From NCBI GenBank assembly GCA_023430885.1, contig JAEYYH010000005.1, positions 67,797 to 131,796 on the forward strand: a DNA stretch of 64,000 bases. The letters are read 5' to 3'. The notes under the pieces are model-generated. The model made no database searches, was not told the DNA's origin, and saw nothing but the letters and a program-made list of their open reading frames with translations. Of the stretch, positions 25,823-33,771 are shown piece by piece (positions within the stretch are counted from its first letter, which is position 1; every line of letters starts with the position of its first letter). Origin of the DNA: Bacillota bacterium (GTDB lineage Bacteria > Bacillota_I > Bacilli_A > RF39 > UBA660). The translations under genes were made by a program, and so were the position numbers.

Positions 25823-27151
25823 ATGTATAATGATAAGAAAATATTTATTCTTGGTATGGCGAGAAGTGGGTATGAAGTTGCAAAACTTTTAAGTAAACAT
25901 AATAATGATATAACTATAACTGATATGAAAGAACAAGATCCTACTCAGGTTGCTGAACTTATTAACTTAGGTGTAAAATATGTTATAACAAATTCACCTG
26001 AAGATTTACTTGATGATACTTTTGATGTACTTATTAAAAATCCTGGTATTATTAAGACGCATCCTTGTGTTGTGAAAGCAAAGAAGCTTAATATAAAAGT
26101 AGTTAATGAATTAGAAGTTGCATATACATTCCTACCTAAGGTTAAAATAGTGGGTATTACGGGTTCAAATGGTAAAACAACTACAACTACATTAATTCAT
26201 GAAATACTTAAAAAAGGCGGTATTCCTGTCCATTTAGGAGGTAATATTGGGTTCCCTTTATCTTCGCTAGTAGATAAAGTTAAAATTGGTGATACTTTAG
26301 TAATTGAAATATCTGATCATCAGCTTATTGATATGTATGATTTTAAAACAGATATAAGTATTCTTACTAATTTATATCAGAATCATTTAGATTTTCATGG
26401 TAGTTATGATGCATATAAAATAGTTAAGAAAAAGATATTTAATAATCATACAAATAAAGATATAGCTATAATAAATAAAGGATCTAATGAGAGTCTTGAA
26501 CTTACTAAAGATATAATTAGTTCTAAAATCTATTTTTCAGCAGGTATTAAATGTGAATGCTGTATAGATGGTGATTATATAGTATATAATCATGAGAAAA
26601 TTATTAATACTAATGATATTAAACTACAAGGTTTACATAATTATGAAAATGTAATGTGTGCAATCATAGTAGCTAAAAAATTTAATATCTCTAACGAAAT
26701 AATAAATTCTATTCTTACTACATTTGGTGGTGTTGAACATCGAATTGAATTTGTTAGAACCTATAAAGAACGTGATTTTTATAATGATAGTAAATCTACT
26801 AATGTTGATTCAACAATAATTGCTTTAGATTCTTTCAAAAGACCAACTATATTAATCATGGGAGGTCTTGATAGAGGCCACTTATTTGATGATTTAAGAG
26901 GTCATATGAAGAATGTTAAATTAATTGTATGTTATGGTGAAACAAAAGACAGAATTAAATTATGGTGTGATAAACACAATATAGAATGTATTGTTAAAAA
27001 TACATTAATAGAGTCTACTAATGAAGCATGGCGTGTTTCTAAAGAAAAAGATATTATTCTTTTATCACCAGCATGTGCTTCATGGGACCAATATAAACGT
27101 TTTGAAGATCGTGGTGACGAATTCAAAGCAGTAGTTAATAATATAAAATAG
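25823..27151 (+). CDS. murD: UDP-N-acetylmuramoyl-L-alanine--D-glutamate ligase
   Basis: Cytoplasmic peptidoglycan-precursor ligase (442 residues) adding D-Glu. The N-terminal domain starts FILGMARSGYEVAKLL and carries IKNPGI. The central ATP site is ITGSNGKTTTTTLI. Then come QNHLDFHGS, the conserved VEHRIEF, FYNDSKSTN, and LLSPACASWDQYKRFEDRG, which is MurD-specific. The usual ELSSFQL reads EISDHQL. It stands alone, not in a division and cell wall cluster. AGGAGG precedes the ATG. Confidence 0.95.
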   Translation: MYNDKKIFILGMARSGYEVAKLLSKHNNDITITDMKEQDPTQVAELINLGVKYVITNSPEDLLDDTFDVLIKNPGIIKTHPCVVKAKKLNIKVVNELEVAYTFLPKVKIVGITGSNGKTTTTTLIHEILKKGGIPVHLGGNIGFPLSSLVDKVKIGDTLVIEISDHQLIDMYDFKTDISILTNLYQNHLDFHGSYDAYKIVKKKIFNNHTNKDIAIINKGSNESLELTKDIISSKIYFSAGIKCECCIDGDYIVYNHEKIINTNDIKLQGLHNYENVMCAIIVAKKFNISNEIINSILTTFGGVEHRIEFVRTYKERDFYNDSKSTNVDSTIIALDSFKRPTILIMGGLDRGHLFDDLRGHMKNVKLIVCYGETKDRIKLWCDKHNIECIVKNTLIESTNEAWRVSKEKDIILLSPACASWDQYKRFEDRGDEFKAVVNNIK

Positions 27152-27173
27152 ATAGTTTACATACTATCTTTTT
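27150..27173 (+). terminator. Intrinsic terminator of murD
   Basis: 7-bp stem (27150-27156 with 27163-27169), 6-base loop, T run. It begins within the stop codon. Confidence 0.8.
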
Positions 27174-27179
27174 ATTTAA

Positions 27180-27208
27180 TTGACTATAAAAAATATATAT
27201 TATATAAT
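27180..27208 (+). promoter_or_regulatory. -35/-10 promoter of a prepilin gene
   Basis: TTGACT, 17-base spacer, TATAAT. One of the few promoters here without a TG element, and it has a near-consensus -35. Confidence 0.82.
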
Positions 27209-27227
27209 TTAAACAGTAGGTGATAAT

Positions 27228-27605
27228 ATGAAAAATAATAAAGGATTCACATTAATAGAATTACTAGCTTCTATAATAGTAATGGCTATAATTGCAGGTA
27301 TTGGTTATCCTATATACAATGAAATAACTAAAGAAAATAAAGATGAATTATTTAGAGATAATGTTAGAAATGTTATGTCTGTTGTTAGAACAATAAATGT
27401 TATTGAACAAGGTGAAACAAGTGGCTGTTTAAAAGATATTGAAAAAATTGGTATTTCTTTTACAGGTAGTTGGGAACTTGTTGATGATACTATCGTTGTC
27501 CATAATGTTAGTGATGGTTATAGATCACTAACAGAAATTTCTGAGGATGATATAAAGAACAATTTTAATATCCAAAGACAATCTTTAGAAGAAACATGTA
27601 ATTAA
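27228..27605 (+). CDS. Type IV prepilin-like protein
   Basis: 125 residues. The class III signal MKNNKGFTLIELL has Glu at +5 and is followed by a pilin helix (about 9-29). The head is short and acidic with two Cys (GCLKD ... ETCN at the C-terminus) that could form the pilin disulfide. It is monocistronic. Ribosome binding site TAGGTGAT is 5 bases before the ATG. Confidence 0.88.
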   Translation: MKNNKGFTLIELLASIIVMAIIAGIGYPIYNEITKENKDELFRDNVRNVMSVVRTINVIEQGETSGCLKDIEKIGISFTGSWELVDDTIVVHNVSDGYRSLTEISEDDIKNNFNIQRQSLEETCN

Positions 27606-27613
27606 ACTAATAT

Positions 27614-27637
27614 AAAATGCTGATAAAGCGTTTTTTT
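27614..27637 (+). terminator. Intrinsic terminator
   Basis: 8-bp stem with one T-G pair (27614-27621 with 27627-27634), loop GATAA, T run. Confidence 0.82.
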
Positions 27638-27658
27638 ATTTGATAAAAAATTTAAACA

Positions 27659-27667
27659 TGATATAAT
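27659..27667 (+). promoter_or_regulatory. Extended -10 promoter of ftsK
   Basis: TGATATAAT, 26 bases before ATG 27694. Confidence 0.8.
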
Positions 27668-27693
27668 TAATATAGTGAAAGTAGGTTGAAGGT

Positions 27694-29919
27694 ATGGCAA
27701 AAAAGAAGAAAAGGAAAGAAGAAAAAAAGAGTAGTTCTTATGGGGTAGAACTAAAAGGACTTTTATTAATATTAATTTCACTTATAGGGTTATGTGAATT
27801 TGGTATAGTAGGGACTTTTTTTAAGGGATTTGCGGCTTTTTTAGTAGGTGAGTGGTATTCTGTTTTATTTGTTATATTAGCGGCAGTTGGTATATACATG
27901 ATGATAAAAAGAGAAAAACCTAACTTTTTTAATTCTAATTTAATTGGATTATATATATTAATATTGGCAATATTAGTACTTAGTCATTTAGATTATTCTC
28001 AGTTTAAAGGATTCGAAATAATTGAAAAGACATTTGAAAATTCTTGGGCATTTATAAAAAATCCTGATATTAAATTGTACGGTGGTGGAATAATTGGAGC
28101 AGCATTCAGTGCCTTATTTATTTTACTATTTGACAAAGAAGGAACTATGGTAGTAAGCTGGGTACTTATATCAGTTGGTACAATTATGTTTACAGGCTTA
28201 TCTATATATGATGTAATTAAATGGATGAAAAACAAAGCTGGAAGTGTAACATCTAAATCTAAAGAAAAAGATAAAGTAGCTATATCAAAAGCTGAAGATG
28301 AATATGAAGCTGATGATAAAGTTGTTGTATCAAGTATGGAAGAATTAACACGTTTTGGTGGTAAAAAAGATGATAAAGCCCCAGTACCAGTTCCAGTAAT
28401 AGATCCAGAAACTGGTGAGGTCAAAGAAGAAGTTATTGAAGATACTAATAAAGTATATTATTATCCTCCAATAACATTATTAACTAAACCATCTAAAAAT
28501 AATAATAAAGAAAACGAAGATTCGATTAAGACAAATGTTCCTTTAATTGAAACAGTTTTAAAAGATTTTGATATTGAAAGTAAGGTTGTATCAGCACATG
28601 TCGGTCCATCAGTAACACAATATGAACTTGAAGTTAAAACAGGGACAAAACTTAGCAGGATAACAGCTATCAATAGAGAACTTGCTTTAGCACTAGCCGC
28701 TAAAGATGTTCGTATTCAGGCCCCAATTCCAGGTAAAGGAACAGTTGGTATAGAACTTCCTAATAAGAAAAATGCCATGGTAAGTGTACGTGAAGTTTTA
28801 GAAAGAATGCCAAGTTCTATGGCTGAAAGTAAGCTTGCAGTAACATTAGGTAGAGATATAATGGGAAATCCTCAATACTGTGAAATAAATAAGACTCCAC
28901 ATTTATTAGTAGCAGGTGCTACAGGTAGTGGTAAATCAGTTTGTATTAATAGTATGATTGTGTCTATTCTTATGCGTACTAGACCAGACGAAGTTAAACT
29001 TATTTTAGTTGATCCTAAAAAAGTCGAACTTTCAGTATACAACGGTGTGCCACATTTAATTGCTCCAGTAGTAACAGATCCAAAGAAAGCAAACATCGCT
29101 TTAAAAAAGATGGTTGCTGAAATGGAACGAAGATATGATTTATTTGAAGATAGTGGTACTAAGAATATAGCAGGTTATAATACTTATATTGATAAAAAGA
29201 ATGAAAAATTATCAGATGGCGAAAAATTAAATAGATTGCCATATATCGTTATTATTATTGATGAACTTGCAGATCTTATGTTAGTAGCTGCTAAGGATGT
29301 TCAAGATTCAATTATGCGTATTACACAAATGGCTCGTGCAGCTGGTATACATTTAATTGTAGCTACTCAAAGACCATCAACAGATGTTATAACTGGTGTA
29401 GTTAAAGCAAATATTCCATCACGTATTGCGTTTGCAGTATCAAGTGGTATTGATTCAAGAACAATACTTGATTCAATTGGTGCAGAAAAACTTCTTGGTA
29501 AAGGGGATATGTTATTTCTTCCACAAGGAGAAAATACTCCAATTCGTATTCAAGGAACTTTTATTTCAGATGATGAAATAAAGAGTGTTGTAGATTATAC
29601 AATTAAACAACAAAAAGCTCGTTATGATGAAACTCTTACAATGGATGAAGAAGAAATGGGAGCTACAACTATGGTTGATGGTGGTAAATCTGAAGGTCAA
29701 GATTATGATGCTGGTGAAGATCCACTATATGATCAAGTAGTTGAATTTGTTGTAACAAGCAAAAAAGCTAGTACTTCTCTTGTTCAAAGAAGATTTAGAA
29801 TAGGCTATAATAGAGCTGCTAATTTAATTGATAAATTAGAAGAAAGAGGCATAGTTGGGCCACAAAATGGTTCAAAACCTCGTGAAGTATTAGTAGAACT
29901 TCAAGATGATGATAGATAA
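27694..29919 (+). CDS. ftsK: FtsK/SpoIIIE DNA translocase
   Basis: Hexameric dsDNA motor (741 residues) that clears chromosomes from the septum. Four N-terminal helices (about 15-175) anchor it. A charged linker is followed by the alpha/beta motor with Walker A GATGSGKSV, Walker B LILVDPKKVEL, and IIIIDELADLM plus TQMARAAGIHLIVATQRPS. The C-terminal gamma winged helix (about 675-735, LVQRRFRIGYNRAANLIDKLEERGIVGP) recognises KOPS/SRS-type sites. It is monocistronic between its own promoter and terminator. Confidence 0.96.
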   Translation: MAKKKKRKEEKKSSSYGVELKGLLLILISLIGLCEFGIVGTFFKGFAAFLVGEWYSVLFVILAAVGIYMMIKREKPNFFNSNLIGLYILILAILVLSHLDYSQFKGFEIIEKTFENSWAFIKNPDIKLYGGGIIGAAFSALFILLFDKEGTMVVSWVLISVGTIMFTGLSIYDVIKWMKNKAGSVTSKSKEKDKVAISKAEDEYEADDKVVVSSMEELTRFGGKKDDKAPVPVPVIDPETGEVKEEVIEDTNKVYYYPPITLLTKPSKNNNKENEDSIKTNVPLIETVLKDFDIESKVVSAHVGPSVTQYELEVKTGTKLSRITAINRELALALAAKDVRIQAPIPGKGTVGIELPNKKNAMVSVREVLERMPSSMAESKLAVTLGRDIMGNPQYCEINKTPHLLVAGATGSGKSVCINSMIVSILMRTRPDEVKLILVDPKKVELSVYNGVPHLIAPVVTDPKKANIALKKMVAEMERRYDLFEDSGTKNIAGYNTYIDKKNEKLSDGEKLNRLPYIVIIIDELADLMLVAAKDVQDSIMRITQMARAAGIHLIVATQRPSTDVITGVVKANIPSRIAFAVSSGIDSRTILDSIGAEKLLGKGDMLFLPQGENTPIRIQGTFISDDEIKSVVDYTIKQQKARYDETLTMDEEEMGATTMVDGGKSEGQDYDAGEDPLYDQVVEFVVTSKKASTSLVQRRFRIGYNRAANLIDKLEERGIVGPQNGSKPREVLVELQDDDR

Positions 29920-29942
29920 AGACCTTTTTAAGGTCTTTTTTC
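29918..29942 (+). terminator. Intrinsic terminator of ftsK
   Basis: 8-bp stem (29918-29925 with 29931-29938), T/A loop, T run. It begins within the stop codon. Confidence 0.9.
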
Positions 29943-29955
29943 TTGAAAATATATA

Positions 29956-29964
29956 TGTTATAAT
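29956..29964 (+). promoter_or_regulatory. Extended -10 promoter
   Basis: TGTTATAAT, 25 bases before ATG 29990. Confidence 0.8.
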
Positions 29965-29989
29965 AGCCTTATAAGATAGTGGGTGTATT

Positions 29990-31261
29990 ATGGTTTTATC
30001 AGTATGTTCTAATCCTGATTTATTATCTGTAATGTTACTTGTGAATCAGATAATAAAATTATTAACGATATTAGTTCCAATTGGCTTGATCATATTTTCT
30101 AGTATAGATCTTCTTAGGGCAGTCATGGCAACTGACCAAGAAGGCATAATTAAAAAAAAGAAAGCAATTCCTAAAAGGATTTTTGCGGCAGTCATGATTT
30201 TTCTTGTTCCCAGTTTTATTGGTTTAGTTATGAATGTTGCCGATAGTACATTTGAATACAATTCTTGTTTTACAAATGCTACAAAAGAAACAATTAAAGC
30301 TGCATATTTTAATAGGGCAGATAATGCTGTTGCTAAAGCAGAAACATCATTAAATAAAATTGATTATGACAATGCTTCATTAATTGTATTTAAATTAGAA
30401 GACAGTGTTGCTAAAGAAAATTATAAATCTAGATTAGAAATTGTATTAAAAACAATTAAAGACAAAGAAGAAAGTAAAACTATTGTTAGCAATACTCCTT
30501 CATCATCATCAGTTAGTGGTGCAGGTAATTTGAATGTTGTAGGTAGTTATTCTTCAAACGGTAATGGCGCCTGCAAAAAGGGTGTAACAATAACTTCTGA
30601 ACCTGATCCTTCAGCTGCTATTAATTGCTGGCCAAGTTTAGTAAAATCCAGCAATTTTGTATATCCAAAAGATCCAAAAACTGGTTTACCTCTTGGTTCA
30701 TGGCCAAAAAATTATGCATCTATTCCAACGCAGATATCTGGTTACAGTACATATGCTGGAACATTTATATTTCCTGTAACTCCAGTTAATGGTGTTTATA
30801 CGGGTAGTTATACGCATAGTTTGCCAGATGGTGGAATTGATTTTGGTGCTTATTTTGGCACACCTGTATATTCACCAGTAGAGGGCACATTAATGTATTC
30901 TACATGGGGACATACTAGTAATATGGGTGGCGATGAAACATCATATTCTGTTAAAATAAAATTAAGTAAACCTGTAACAGTTCAAGGTTTAAAAGTTGAC
31001 CGTATTTTTATGACGCATTTTAGTGGAATTGTATATAGATGTAATTCTATATCGGCTTGTAATAGAACAATTAAAAAAGGTGAACTAATAGGTTTTGTTG
31101 GAACAGCAGCTGGAACATCATCGTATGTTGCTTGGGCACCACATCTTCATATGACGTTTTATAATGCTGATGATAGTGCAGGACTACCTACTTCAAAAAT
31201 TGAATCGCTATATACAATACCTGTTGGTTCAAAAAATTATAAAATTCAGGCAGGTGGATAA
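29990..31261 (+). CDS. N-terminal membrane hairpin fused to M23 peptidase
   Basis: 423 residues. The N-terminal hairpin (about 1-95) has two helices (about 14-40 and 66-88), a basic loop (IKKKKAIPKRIF) and flanking Cys (MVLSVCSN and YNSCFTN). It matches the C-terminal hairpins at 14395 and 15724 and the N-terminal one at 31953. A helical linker (about 100-170) and Ser-rich stretch lead to an M23 domain (about 275-410): GGIDFG, a long insert, and PHLHMTF. It should face outward and cut peptidoglycan cross-bridges. A lipoprotein gene follows after one base. Confidence 0.85.
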   Translation: MVLSVCSNPDLLSVMLLVNQIIKLLTILVPIGLIIFSSIDLLRAVMATDQEGIIKKKKAIPKRIFAAVMIFLVPSFIGLVMNVADSTFEYNSCFTNATKETIKAAYFNRADNAVAKAETSLNKIDYDNASLIVFKLEDSVAKENYKSRLEIVLKTIKDKEESKTIVSNTPSSSSVSGAGNLNVVGSYSSNGNGACKKGVTITSEPDPSAAINCWPSLVKSSNFVYPKDPKTGLPLGSWPKNYASIPTQISGYSTYAGTFIFPVTPVNGVYTGSYTHSLPDGGIDFGAYFGTPVYSPVEGTLMYSTWGHTSNMGGDETSYSVKIKLSKPVTVQGLKVDRIFMTHFSGIVYRCNSISACNRTIKKGELIGFVGTAAGTSSYVAWAPHLHMTFYNADDSAGLPTSKIESLYTIPVGSKNYKIQAGG

Positions 31262-31262
31262 A

Positions 31263-31886
31263 ATGAAAAAGATAATAATACTAGGCTTAGTAACGATGTT
31301 TTTATTAACGGGATGTACTATGAAGAATTTTAAATATTATAAAAATGTATCGGATACTGTCTTATCATTTTATAATACAGATAAATATGAACAAAATAAA
31401 TATTCTAATAATGATATACCAGCTATAGAAGCATATTTATCACAGTTAACTCATGTAAATCAGGTAGTAAATATCAATGACTATTTAGTTAAAACAGACG
31501 AGTTTTACACTGATGAAGATAATACTGAAGGTGTTTGGATTAAAAATAATACTTGTTATATAAAGTATGATGATTTAGCTTTAACTAAAATTGATGCATA
31601 TATTGAAGAGGGTAATGATGAAAAAGAATTATCTAAAAAAGTTATATGTAACAATTATTATACTATTCTATATGCATCATCTTTTTATCCAGACTATGCG
31701 ACAACAAAATCTAATTTAAGATATAATTATATTTATTTAGATGGCAGTAAAACAGAAGATGGATATGAATTCGTATATAGGTCTACTTATGATGGAACAG
31801 GTATGAAAGTTACACTTACTGTAAAAAATAAAACTATTACAAATATTAATACTGATATTACTGATGTAAATAGTTATATAGAGTAA
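31263..31886 (+). CDS. Lipoprotein, family B (copy 1)
   Basis: 207 residues with a lipobox LLTGC (Cys about 17) and no known domain. It shares with the lipoprotein at 32947 a central CYIKYDDL/YYIKYSDI segment, a YASSFY/YYATTIYY stretch and a C-terminal YDGTGMKVTLTVKNKTITNI / YDDTGMRIIFNLENKKITSI strand pair. Both follow a hairpin-hydrolase by one base. A role as partner or inhibitor of the hydrolase is inferred. ATG 31263 is chosen; earlier in-frame codons lie inside the hydrolase gene. Confidence 0.78.
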   Translation: MKKIIILGLVTMFLLTGCTMKNFKYYKNVSDTVLSFYNTDKYEQNKYSNNDIPAIEAYLSQLTHVNQVVNINDYLVKTDEFYTDEDNTEGVWIKNNTCYIKYDDLALTKIDAYIEEGNDEKELSKKVICNNYYTILYASSFYPDYATTKSNLRYNYIYLDGSKTEDGYEFVYRSTYDGTGMKVTLTVKNKTITNINTDITDVNSYIE

Positions 31887-31923
31887 TTTTTAATTAGAAC
31901 TTCTTAAATTCCCATTTTTTATA

Positions 31924-31932
31924 TGATATAAT
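31924..31932 (+). promoter_or_regulatory. Extended -10 promoter
   Basis: TGATATAAT, 20 bases before ATG 31953. Confidence 0.78.
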
Positions 31933-31952
31933 AAAAGCAAGGTTGTGATTTT

Positions 31953-32945
31953 ATGATACTAACAGTATGTAGTAATGCTGATTTACTATCAGTAATGGTA
32001 ATAGTAAGAAAAATATTAGATTTATTGCAAATAATTGCCCCAATAGGATTAATAGTTTTTGCAAGTATTGATATTATTAAAGCAGTTATTTCTAATAAAC
32101 AAGACGAAATATATAAAAAGTTGCACATGATTCCCCAAAGATTATTTGCTGCAATAATTGTCTTTTTTGTCCCAGTAATTATTGATTTGGTAATGAATGT
32201 TGCTGATAATACATTTGAGTATGCTTCATGTTTTGAAAATGCAACAGATGAATTTGTTCAAGATGCTTATACATCAAATGCATATGAAGCAGTTAGTTTA
32301 GCGGAAACATCACAGAAGAGACTTGATTATGAAAAAGCATCTTTATTAACTAATAAGATAAAAGATGAACAAATCAAGGCAACTCTTAAAGAGAGATTAA
32401 AAATAGTTTTTGAAGCTATAAAAGAAAAAAATGCTAAGACACAATATGGTAGTACTGAACGTACTATACCTCCAAAAAATTCAGGCGATTATGATAATGA
32501 TGGTCCTACAACATCAGGTAGTGTTACTTTTGTAGAGTCTAATGCTATAACAACAACTGCTTTAAAACATTTAGGAACAGTTTATGTTTGGGGTGGTGAA
32601 AGTTGGTCAGGTGGTGTAGACTGTTCAGGTTTTGTATATAGAGTATTAACAGATATAGGTTACAGTATGACTAGAAGTACAGCTTCTAGTTATAGAAGTT
32701 TGGGATGTAGCATAAGCAGTATTGAAGCAGCTAAACCAGGTGATCTTTTAATATATGGTACAAGACATGTGGCAATATATTTAGGAAAAGATACAACGGG
32801 AACAAGATGGAGAGTTCATGCTTCTGGTGGCCCAGATTGTCGTGGTAAAACAGCCACTGGATGTCAAGTAAAAAAGGACACTAGCGTATTAGCCTTAAGA
32901 GCAGGCGAATCACTTACAATTAGACGCGTGTCAGGGAGCTGTTAA
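31953..32945 (+). CDS. N-terminal membrane hairpin fused to NlpC/P60 peptidase
   Basis: 330 residues. The first 170 are closely related to those of the protein at 29990: CSNADLLSVM, APIGLIVFASIDIIKAV, IPQRLFAAIIVFFVP, ASCFENAT, then the same helical linker with AETSQKRLDYEKASLL. The C-terminal domain (about 200-325) is instead NlpC/P60: catalytic Cys in GGVDCSGFVYRVL and His in PGDLLIYGTRHVAIYLG. It should hydrolyse D-Glu-diamino-acid or similar stem-peptide bonds outside the cell. Swapping the catalytic domain on one anchor suggests shuffling. The paralogous lipoprotein gene follows after one base. Confidence 0.87.
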   Translation: MILTVCSNADLLSVMVIVRKILDLLQIIAPIGLIVFASIDIIKAVISNKQDEIYKKLHMIPQRLFAAIIVFFVPVIIDLVMNVADNTFEYASCFENATDEFVQDAYTSNAYEAVSLAETSQKRLDYEKASLLTNKIKDEQIKATLKERLKIVFEAIKEKNAKTQYGSTERTIPPKNSGDYDNDGPTTSGSVTFVESNAITTTALKHLGTVYVWGGESWSGGVDCSGFVYRVLTDIGYSMTRSTASSYRSLGCSISSIEAAKPGDLLIYGTRHVAIYLGKDTTGTRWRVHASGGPDCRGKTATGCQVKKDTSVLALRAGESLTIRRVSGSC

Positions 32946-32946
32946 T

Positions 32947-33696
32947 ATGAAAAAAAGAATATTATTTATTTTACTACTTGGTATTTCACTTATGTTATGT
33001 GGATGCTCTAATAATTTAAGTTCAGCTGAAAAAATGGACAATGTTGTCTTATCATTATTAAAAAACAGAACCTATGAAACAAAAGGATTAAGCAAGAACG
33101 AAATTAAATTAATTGATAACTTTATAACTAAAGAAGAAGCTAATAATAAAATTATCAATTTAAATTCATTAGGTGCTTATTCTGATTTAGATTCTGAAAA
33201 CCATGAAGATAGTAATGGTGTTTATGAAGAAAATGGTATTTATTATATAAAGTATTCTGATATTATATTTGAAAAAAACGATGACTCAGGAGATAGTCCG
33301 GATGAATATATATATTATGCAACAACTATTTATTATAATGGTCGTATACTTAATATACCAAAAGATATAATTCCAATTTTATATGATGATACAGCAATTA
33401 ATTCAAAGTATTTATATTCTTATAGAGGGACAGCAACATATAATAATGCTATTGTTTCTTATTATAATTCTTTATATGATGATACAGGTATGCGTATAAT
33501 ATTTAATTTAGAAAATAAAAAAATAACTAGTATTGATATTGCATATGATGTATCTAATAATATATATAAAATTGATGATGAAAATTCATTATCAACAAAA
33601 ACAGGAAATTTACTTTTTGTTATTAGTTTAGTAATTGTTTTAACTTTTGCTGTAATTTTTATTATAAAAAAAGTAATTTCAGTTAGAAAAATTTAA
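32947..33696 (+). CDS. Lipoprotein, family B (copy 2), with C-terminal helix
   Basis: 249 residues, lipobox ending MLCGC (about Cys 20). It is a paralogue of the 31263 lipoprotein over about residues 25-200 but carries an extra C-terminal membrane helix (about 222-243) with a basic end (KKVISVRKI). It would therefore be tethered at both ends. It pairs with the NlpC/P60 hydrolase just upstream. Confidence 0.78.
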   Translation: MKKRILFILLLGISLMLCGCSNNLSSAEKMDNVVLSLLKNRTYETKGLSKNEIKLIDNFITKEEANNKIINLNSLGAYSDLDSENHEDSNGVYEENGIYYIKYSDIIFEKNDDSGDSPDEYIYYATTIYYNGRILNIPKDIIPILYDDTAINSKYLYSYRGTATYNNAIVSYYNSLYDDTGMRIIFNLENKKITSIDIAYDVSNNIYKIDDENSLSTKTGNLLFVISLVIVLTFAVIFIIKKVISVRKI

Positions 33697-33698
33697 CT

Positions 33699-33728
33699 AA
33701 AATCCTTATTTATTAAGGATTTTCTTTT
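33699..33728 (+). terminator. Intrinsic terminator
   Basis: 10-bp stem (33699-33708 with 33714-33723), 5-base loop, T-rich tract. Confidence 0.88.
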
Positions 33729-33746
33729 GTTTATTTGTACTTTTTA

Positions 33747-33755
33747 TGTTATAAT
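33747..33755 (+). promoter_or_regulatory. Extended -10 promoter of parE
   Basis: TGTTATAAT, 16 bases before ATG 33772. Confidence 0.8.
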
Positions 33756-33771
33756 GATATGGGTGATAGAG

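Noticed and set aside
14395..33696. Conjugative type IV secretion locus
   Set aside because: The hairpins and hydrolases resemble parts of one, but there is no VirB4, VirD4, VirB6, relaxase or attachment site.
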